Origin: Spizellomyces sp. 'palustris'
Taxonomy: Eukaryota > Chytridiomycota > Chytridiomycetes > Spizellomycetales > Spizellomycetaceae
Reading direction: 5' to 3'
Assembly (NCBI GenBank): GCA_006535965.1
Contig: QEAR01000024.1
Coordinates: 1 to 64,000 of the forward strand
DNA: 64,000 bases
The notes below the pieces were generated by a model. It saw only the letters and a list, made by a program, of their open reading frames with translations, ran no database searches and was not told the DNA's origin. The position numbers and the translations under genes were made by a program. Shown here one piece after another: positions 56,701 to 64,000 of this stretch (its first letter is position 1; every line of letters starts with the position of its first letter).

Positions 56701-59700
56701 TTCTGCTCTATTTCTGGTGTGCCAATTACCGCAAGTCCTTTTCCTCGAGATTTGTAATGACCGCATCGGTCATCGCCTCGTCCAATATTATCTCTGCTTC
56801 TAAATAGCAGTTTAGGGCTTCTTCATACTCCTCTCCACGAAGCTGCTGATCCCCTTTATGTATCTTCGACTGAACAACGTCTCGTACTGTCACATCCGGT
56901 GATACCTGCAGATATAGAGCGTTATTCGTTTGGTAATATCTGAGCCAGGAGGATGCGAAGGCCACTATACGTTTTCCTGGCATTCCACCGCTGTATCAAT
57001 CTGCTGTGCAGACTCAGTTAAGCGATAGCGACGATATTCTACTTCGGCGAGGCCAAGTAAGAATGCGCTCATGAAGATTTGGGAGTGGACCAGGGTTGCA
57101 AGTTCCAAGCCCTCGCGATAGAAATGTTCGGCTTCCATTACCGAACCTTGCCGGACATATAGTTGTCCCAACCACATGTAACAGCTTAAGAAGCGCTGTA
57201 AGGAAAGACGGAGGCCACCTTAGTTGGGTCCATGCATTGGATTGGCCGCCACGAATACTCACATGTACAAAATGCCATTGCGCAGAGCGCAGGATTTTCC
57301 CGTAGAGCGCCTCAGCTTTGGAACCGTTTCGAGACCCCGTCAGACTGAGAGTACTCATTGCATTGGTGATTTCGGACAAGCCTTCCGATCGAGTCTTTAA
57401 CGATTTCACTTCTTTGCTCAACAGCCGAAGGCATCTCTCTGCATCTGCGATTGCCCCAGCTAGACTTCCCTACAATGAAACATTTCAGCTGCGCCATTTC
57501 TTTCTAGTTGCTATGCTGTCACTCAACACGTACCGATCCAAACCATATGTATGCGTGAACAAAGAATGCAAACGCCGGCAATGATGTGTGGACACTCCGC
57601 GAAAAGGTGCCAAAAACGACATGGCGTCGTCCATCCTTCTGAGATGACAGTTGAGCAGGTTTCACCTTTTTGAAAGTTGTCTCACTGTTATATTAGGGAG
57701 CAGCTAATATAAGTTTAAGAGGGTTGAAAGATGCGTAGGGCACAATATAGCCAACCTTTTGGTTTGATTGCCAATGCAACATAGATAGAATGAGTAGCAG
57801 AGTTGCCAAAATGTGGATCCTTCAGTAGTACATTGGCCAGAGTCCACCAACAGTCGCCCATGAGCCAAGGCAACTCCCGCTTGGCCGGTATACCCGAGAA
57901 GAATATAGGCAAACCCGATTTCACCGTATAACGTAGCGGCCTCTGACCGCAGAGCATACGTGTAAGAAGTCAAGATTAATTCTGTTTCTTCCCTTGCCAG
58001 CCCGGTGCAATGTACCTTTTCGTAAATCATCGGTATCTCCCAGTAACGTGGTCAGCCGAAGAAGCAGGCGTACGCACAAGATGCGATTGAGAGGCTGGTT
58101 CAACATCTCAAAGTAGTCGGTTAACCTTCCTATATAAAATAATGTCTGCGCGGTGAGCTGGATTCGGAGGCAAAGTATCAAACGAAAGGACCATACGAAT
58201 GTGATGGTACGTTGCGCGTAGATCCGCAAAAAAGGCGCTCGTTTTTGGCTTTTTCGGTCCTGGTTTGGCGTCTATTCGAGTGGAGCACCACAGTGAGCAG
58301 TACAATTTCCTCATCACTGATGAAGTTCACCTGTACGTACTATATGTGTATTGCGGAACGCGAACCAACAATCTCTTCCATATTTGCAAAGCAATTGTGA
58401 AAGGTTTGACTTGATACCGGTCCTGATCGTTCATACACATCCCTAAATAAGAATACGCCAGCGCTAGGTCGTTGTCACATTCATTTATTCGCTCCCGATC
58501 AATGCCGTAGCTGTCATTACATCTCTTCCGAGGAAGGACCATTGCCGATGAGTCTACAATGGTCAAAGTCACACAAAAATCCGATAGCATTGTACACACC
58601 GATGCTTTTAAGAGCTCTATGGCAGCTTTGCACAAAGCTTCAGCATCGGATACACTGCCTATTGATTCAATATCACATGTTCGCAGAATTTCGGCTTTCT
58701 CAAGGAGCATTCTGGTGGACAGGCGAGTTATGACTAAGTAAAATAGTCATGTAATCGTAATGAAATCATCGATGCTGACCTGGAACGACGTATTGGGAAG
58801 GATTGTTCTTGATACCAATCCAGAAGTCCATCAATAACTCGTGCTTGACCTGAATATATTTCAGGATTGCCTTCGATGCCCTGTAGTAGCTTCAATTCGT
58901 ATTCCGCTAAGGGGATTAATTTTTCCAGTTGACGAGGAAAATCGGAACTGCCGAGGAATTTCATGAGAGGGATATAGGGTATACGACTTGGTGTTGTGGT
59001 TTTCACGTAGCGATCAACCAGTCTGAGTAAGGCCGGTTCAGAAGGTGCAGAGTCTTCGGCGGATTCCACGACCGAGAGCGACAGAAGCTGTAATATAGCT
59101 TTTTTGATGAACAGCAGCGAAGTCTACAACCAGCGTCACAATCGGCCAAGCGCAGCAGAGCGTTTTTAATGAGCATATAGCATATCATACCTCAGGATCG
59201 TGTAGCATACTGTAACAAATGGAGCAGAGCTCATATCGCTTGGAAAGCTGCAGTTGAACTTCGGCACTTGTCGTTTTATGCGATTTCGTAACCCCTTCCA
59301 GGTAGCTACGAAGAACATCACATGAGAGGCTAAAAAGTGACCCAGCCATCTTCCAGTGCTTCTCTTTATAGAACATGCCGCCAAGGAAGTAGCAAGTATT
59401 TGCGGTTGATCTGAGACCTTCTTCGAATGCGTGTTTTGCTGAAACCGCAGCCGCTGCTTTCAAATGATCCAGGAAAGTGCCCTTCCCTTGCAAATCCCGT
59501 CCACTATCGATCCGCCCTAACGTATTGTAACAGGCGACAATGCCAGGTACCAGTTTCCGGAGATCTTCGTCTGAGACTGTTCCACTTTTCGCATTCTGAT
59601 TGAAATATCGTTAAAACACCCACACCGGACCTCATCTGTACAAAACTGGAAGGCACCCCCACCTTTGTCTGCAAGGTTTCGTTCAGTTGAACAAGACCCA

Positions 59701-61965
59701 TAAATACTGGCCTCCAACACCGTATCTCCAATTTCTGGATCAGACTGTTCTCATCAAAATCCGGTTTGCTAGCAATCTCCCCAGACATTTTAACCACGGT
59801 ATCTAGTGACCGAATAAAATATTGAACCGTCGATGCGGTCCCTTCTGCACATTCTCTAACTTGCAGGGTTTTGGTAAGCTCTCTCAGACTAGATTCCAAC
59901 TCATCCGCCGCTGCATATGCTTCCTCGGGGTCGCTCTGTCCGACTACTAAGGGAAACGTACTTGAGAACAGGCTATTTGAAAGGAAACATAAATATATCA
60001 CCAGCATCCTCACCAGCACCAGTGAACTTCAACGCCAGCGCTTCCAATTTGTTAAAGGTCAAAAACGCGCACGATGCAATATCAGTTGAAATACGATCAT
60101 CCGCTGCTTTCATGACCATCCGCGCGTGCTTCAGCGTTCGTGCCACAATATCCGCTCGATTCATCTATATAGAATTGAGCGTTCTGAGAAGGAAGGAAGG
60201 AAGGTGCAGCTACCTCTGGCCATACCTTTTTCGCAATATAAACACAATGATCGCACCACTTGCAAGAAGTCACTTGCGGTCGCTGCCCCGTTTCCAGTAG
60301 TTTCTCGACGAGATCCAGCGATGCGATGTAAAAGTCTAATAGAGCAGCGGCCCTCTGGTTTGCATCTGCAGTCATATGCAGATTTAGTGAACGGCATGAA
60401 CTTGCACTGGAAAATTCTGCCCCAATTACCCAACGACTTTCCCGCGTGCTCAAACGCCATCCCAAATTTGAAAACTTGCTCCGCAAGGTTGGCGTACGTG
60501 ACGCATGAAGATTCAACATAAAAAGCAAGCGCCAATTTTCGCAGATTCAATGCCGCTTGAGGATCCCACTCTGCATATCCATATGTGATTAAAGAGTGGG
60601 CTACATAGAACGCACGGCGTTGTGTCGCTTACCATTCTCGTTGAGCGAAGTTCTGTATAATAGGCGAAACACATTCTCAGAGCTCTTGGCGCCATTAATT
60701 TCATCCATCGTCTTGAGCAATTTACATAATGAATATACTCCGAAGGGCTTCATTAGCACCTGTTCCGTTACCTTAACCATGCCACGCCAAGTTACAGATA
60801 CGAAATTGCTAGCACATTGCCTGCTGAATATAAGCTTTGTACGTACGATTGCATCTCTGTTTTCTTGATCCAGTAGCCAGCATTTCAGTGCAACAGTCAT
60901 GCACATTAGACCCAGCGACAGTCGAGCGGAACACGAGTCCGGAGAGCATGTAGACGGCAGCTGTAAAAGCGACTCTGATATGGACACCTTTTTCGGTTGT
61001 TTTCCTTCTCCATTGCAGTTGGTTTTATTGCTACTGGAGCTTTGCCCCTTTGCACTTCTCAGAAAGCGGGACTCGATATTGGTGCCCAACTTTCTCCCTC
61101 GGGTAGAGGCAGCTGGCCGTCTCCGCCCATTTAGTGACGGACTTATTGATGGAGATATGCAGTTTTCTATCCAAAGTCGGCGATGTATGTACATGAGCAG
61201 TTTCAATCCGCGATCAAGCTATTGAGAAGAAAATGAGGAACGCCACTCGCAGGCGCCGAGCGTCATTCAAATACGAACCTCTCCAAGATCCACTAGTCGT
61301 GAGGCTATATTGCAGGCCACCTTCTCAAGATCCAAAGAGTTAAGTGTGAGGTATCTTTGGAGAATACTCAACGCCTCCAAGGAGGACTCTGAGCAGTCAG
61401 CGAGGCATTGCTCCACTGTCAAATTCGCACCGTTCGTGTCAGCCATTGTCGTTCTTCCAGTCTTCATGGCCTCCACAGAGTCAAACCGGGGACGTGTCTT
61501 GGTGGCAGTCTTGGTCTTGCGAGCCGGTGCACACGTTGCAGGTGATGCCTCTGCAGGTTTGGCCGAAACGGACCGCGTAGATGGTACCTTGTTGGCATTC
61601 TTCTCGTTTGCACACGCAGTCAGCGTTCGGACAGCTTGGTTAAGAACTTTCATGGCAAACGGTCCTAGTCGAGCCGCTATCGTTTCAAGAGTTTGCACCT
61701 GGCATGTGGATGATGCCCGGGTGGTCGTAGTTCCAACTGTGACCTTGCTTCCAGTGCCCCAACGCTTCGGTATCCTTGTTACAGAACCTCCACCAGCTGT
61801 GCTTGATAGACCCGGCGCATCACCGTGCTGCAGTGCTGGAGCAAGGAACGCACGAATTCGCATTGACAGCGCGTCCGTGCATTGACCAGGACTGCTCAAA
61901 GCAAGAAGTAAGGCTTCTGCTGAGTCGGAGCTTGTCTTATCCGTCACATTTTGCATAGTGTTCAA
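53779..61965 (-). CDS. ESP1: Separase (cohesin-cleaving protease, Esp1)
   Basis: Cysteine protease that cuts the cohesin kleisin at anaphase. The gene spans more than 8 kb with many short introns. The N terminus (MNTMQNVTDKTSSDSAEALL) precedes a Thr/Lys-rich disordered part, then thousands of bases of helical TPR/ARM-like exons. The C-terminal catalytic domain is diagnostic: the PDKHLHMIPWESLPVLR block, the histidine in SYFGHGGGEQYI, the cysteine in TLLLGCSSGCLRPAG, then NLWDVTDRDLDRF and LKYLTGAAPVVYGVPVYLK, ending DGHQ. Both catalytic residues are intact. Regulation by securin is expected from the family; no securin gene is in this window. Start choice between 61965 and the ATG at 61956 is open. 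Confidence 0.93.
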
Positions 61966-62163
61966 CTATATGCAGCTGCCAAACGACGGAAAGACGCGAC
62001 GCGAATGAAAAATGCTGGGAAGATCTGCTGGTCGATCGTTCTCGGTCGAGTCGTCACCATTCGGACTCTAGTAATTTACCTTTATTTGGCGAGATTACAA
62101 GCGTTGACTCATACCACATGAAGCCTATGTAGTTATGATGTTGGTTCGTGATCAAAGCATCAA

Positions 62164-62245
62164 GACGCGATGGCCGAGTGGTTAAGGCGATAGACTAGAA
62201 ATCTATTGGGCTCTGCCCGCGCAGGTTCAAGTCCTGCTCGCGTCG
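62164..62245 (+). tRNA. tRNA-Ser (anticodon AGA)
   Basis: Type II tRNA with acceptor stem GACGCGA/TCGCGTC, D-arm GCCGAGTGGTTAAGGC, anticodon stem ATAGA/TCTAT with anticodon AGA, a long variable arm (GGGC/GCCC) and T-arm CAGG-TTCAAGT-CCTG. No intron. A T-run at about 62260-62266 after it can serve as the Pol III terminator. The two internal promoter boxes are present in the D and T arms. Confidence 0.96.
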
Positions 62246-62315
62246 TTCCGCCAGGGTCGTCTTCTTTTTTCCAATATCGGACTATGAATTGTTGGTAACT
62301 GCAGACAACATGTTG

Positions 62316-62346
62316 TTTGTTTTTTTTCTTTTTCTTCTTTTTTTTC
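62316..62346. repeat. Low-complexity T-rich tract
   Basis: Thirty bases of mostly T with a few C and G. It may be a poly-pyrimidine promoter tract for the following gene, or a neutral microsatellite. Confidence 0.5.
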
Positions 62347-62562
62347 CAAAGAGCCACTTGTACGGCAACTGACATGGGCGTTGGCTGGCGGTGGTTGCTT
62401 CCCCCACCCTGTCGCGAAGGTTCGCTGATCATGTCCAGCTAACGTAAGAGCGAACGCGTCACCCTCGCGTCTCGCAGCCTCCCTTCAACTTTCCGTTAGG
62501 CATGGTCAAAACCGCTTGAAAGCTTTTCTCTCGCATCACACTCAGACAAACAAACAGGAAAT

Positions 62563-64000
62563 ATGCTGAAAGCAAAACCAGACTTGCAAGCGGCCACCAA
62601 ACGCTACTCGCAGGCAGATGGCCCGGTTCGCAGGCTGAATGTCAAAGGCAAGAAGCTGGTATGTGGTCTCCCGAGCATGAACCGTTCACACAATACCCCT
62701 TCAACCTGAAGGGACCGCAGCAGAACTTAACGTTTGCTCATTTCACAGCATATCTTGGTTCCGGACGTGGTCGAGGACGATGTTGCTGTACGTAGCGCAG
62801 CGGAAAAGCTTACCCACAACTCTGAAAAAGAAGACTACATTCAAGAGCTAAAGACCCTGGCTACCGAGCTGGAATTTGATCCCATCGTACACCTTCTAAG
62901 ACTGCGCAACATTGAAGCACAAATTGATGAAATTCCTTTGGATGATCTTATTATGAATGTTTGCGATGGCAGTGATATTGACGGAGTTCCGGGCCCTAGC
63001 GTAGGTGCGTCCTTGTACTTTCTTTCTATGTAGTGCCAAACGTGAGATTTATCGACTGCGACATTTAAAAGCTGCATATCTCGAAAAAAAGAACTACCCA
63101 AATGTAGTCGGCTGCGATTCCATCTTCATCAACAATACGTTGACTAAGAACGGAATGAAGGAGCTATTTCGAGAGAGCCTTGTGTCTACGCCGCCCGGTA
63201 TTGCTGTAACCAAAAGCTCCGACCTGGCGAAATTGATTGAGGACTGGGGAATGGTGTATCCCCTTTTTGTTAAAGTTTCCGATAGCTACGGTTCTGTCGG
63301 ACTGGACGATAACTCCGTTTGTCATGACTTTGAGCAAGTTCAGAAGAAATGCACAGAGCTGCTAAAGGAGTTTGAAAATTTAACCGTGGAAGAATATATT
63401 GATGGACAGGAGTACTCGGTAATACGCTACCATTTGAGCGCATCCCCCGACGTCAACTCTGCTAATGTGGGACGTATCAGGTGCTAGTCTCAGGAAACTG
63501 CCGTGACGAAAATCAGACAGTGATCGTATACCCTCCAGCTGGTATGTAGTGAGCTTGGAAAGCATGATGCCTGGAAAGGATGATGTCGAAAAGTCCTAAA
63601 TCAGATATCTTTCAGAGCGAGCCTTTAACAAGGAGCTCCCCCGATTCAAGCGCTTCATTTCATATGTTCGCAATTGGGACGAAGCCCAGTATGCACATAA
63701 TTATGAGCGCGTTGAGGATCCAATTGATTACGCAGCACTACAGGATCTTGCTCGCCGTGCCTATGCGGCGGTATCGGGCAATTGCTATGGTCGTGTGGTG
63801 GGTTCATGTCAGATTGCAATGATGCATATCCACGCGACAGGCAATTACACAACTTGTTGATCCGTGAACTTGGTCACTATTGCAGGATGTTCGTAAGCGA
63901 GACGTGAGCGGTAGGTTCTGGAATTGAGAAGCCGCAATGCTGCTCTACCGCTCAAACACATGACTATTAACTCTCTAGGAAAATTCTATGTCCTTGAGGT
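62563..64000 (+). CDS. ATP-grasp protein, D-Ala-D-Ala ligase-like, partial
   Basis: The 5' part of a gene cut by the window end. The start MLKAKPDLQAATKRYSQADG leads to KKLHILVPDVVEDD, an intron at about 62659-62748, and a mostly helical stretch, then IPLDDLIMNVCDGSDIDGVP. Later exons have YLEKKNYPNVVGCDSIFINN, NGMKELFRESLVSTPPGIAV, the ATP-grasp core YPLFVKVSDSYGSVGLDDNS and TVEEYIDGQEYSV, and a strand RKRDVSGKFYVLEV that leads into the metal-binding motif at the window edge. This matches D-alanine-D-alanine ligase-type ATP-grasp enzymes, found in fungi without peptidoglycan, with substrate unknown. Confidence 0.85.

Noticed and set aside
54000-61965. Several separate genes in the separase region
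   Set aside because: Exons run on the same strand without gaps, share short introns in phase and lead into one catalytic domain.
62316-62346. Poly(A) tail of a retroposed sequence
   Set aside because: The T-rich tract has no target-site duplication or SINE-like body next to it; the adjacent tRNA is a complete gene.

Overview
This window is nuclear DNA from a fungus, most likely a zoosporic (chytrid-type) one. Fungal or opisthokont housekeeping genes (ERG3-type sterol desaturase, DGAT2, Cgr1, Utp23, Atg9) sit with a TEX9 homologue, a protein family tied to centrioles and cilia, which argues for a flagellated lineage. Genes are packed closely on both strands, often as divergent or convergent pairs 100-400 bases apart. 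Nearly every gene is split by short introns (about 50-100 bases, GT-AG), so I rebuilt most coding regions by joining exons whose reading phase and protein family agree. The start and end given for a gene cover ATG to stop including introns. I saw no retrovirus-like, Polinton-like or other clear mobile element, no CRISPR array and no rRNA.

Layout. 0-9 kb: U2 snRNA, ATP12 (-), NDUFS7 (+), ERD2 (-), RPS11 (+), an ALYREF/Yra1 mRNA-export factor (-), and a divergent H2B/H2A histone pair. 9-20 kb: ATG9 (+), ribophorin II/Swp1 (-), an unassigned membrane protein (+), mitochondrial bS15m (-), eIF3m (-), ERG3 (-). 20-30 kb: a 1.3 kb gap, TEX9 (+), DGAT2 (+), UTP23 (+) and a 3.6 kb intronless TTC3/DZIP3-like gene (-). 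30-44 kb: TTC27/Emw1 (-), CGR1 (-), a p24 cargo receptor (+), NDUFS6 (-), Pol III subunit RPC4 (+), MIC60 (-), a CaMKI-type kinase (+), a small unassigned gene (-). 44-54 kb: a 1.5 kb gap with a diverged direct repeat, a POMGNT2-type glycosyltransferase (-), a small SMP-like gene (+), Y14/RBM8A (-), RBX1 (+), an unassigned gene (+). 54-64 kb: the full separase gene (-), a tRNA-Ser(AGA), and the 5' part of an ATP-grasp (D-Ala-D-Ala ligase-like) gene cut by the window end.

The genes are mostly housekeeping: respiratory complex I and ATP synthase assembly, ribosome synthesis, RNA export and exon-junction complex, ER-Golgi traffic, lipid synthesis and cell cycle. No dedicated cluster or pathway operon is evident. 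The observations I would follow first are hairpins about 68 bases past the stop codons of both histone genes that match the size and loop of animal-type histone mRNA stem-loops, an H2A tail ending at SQ without the usual acidic-hydrophobic residues, a clear POMGNT2 orthologue in a fungus, a 25-base microexon carrying a zinc-ligand cysteine in NDUFS6, an intronless 1213-codon gene among intron-rich neighbours, and recurring RTCACGTG motifs in promoters.
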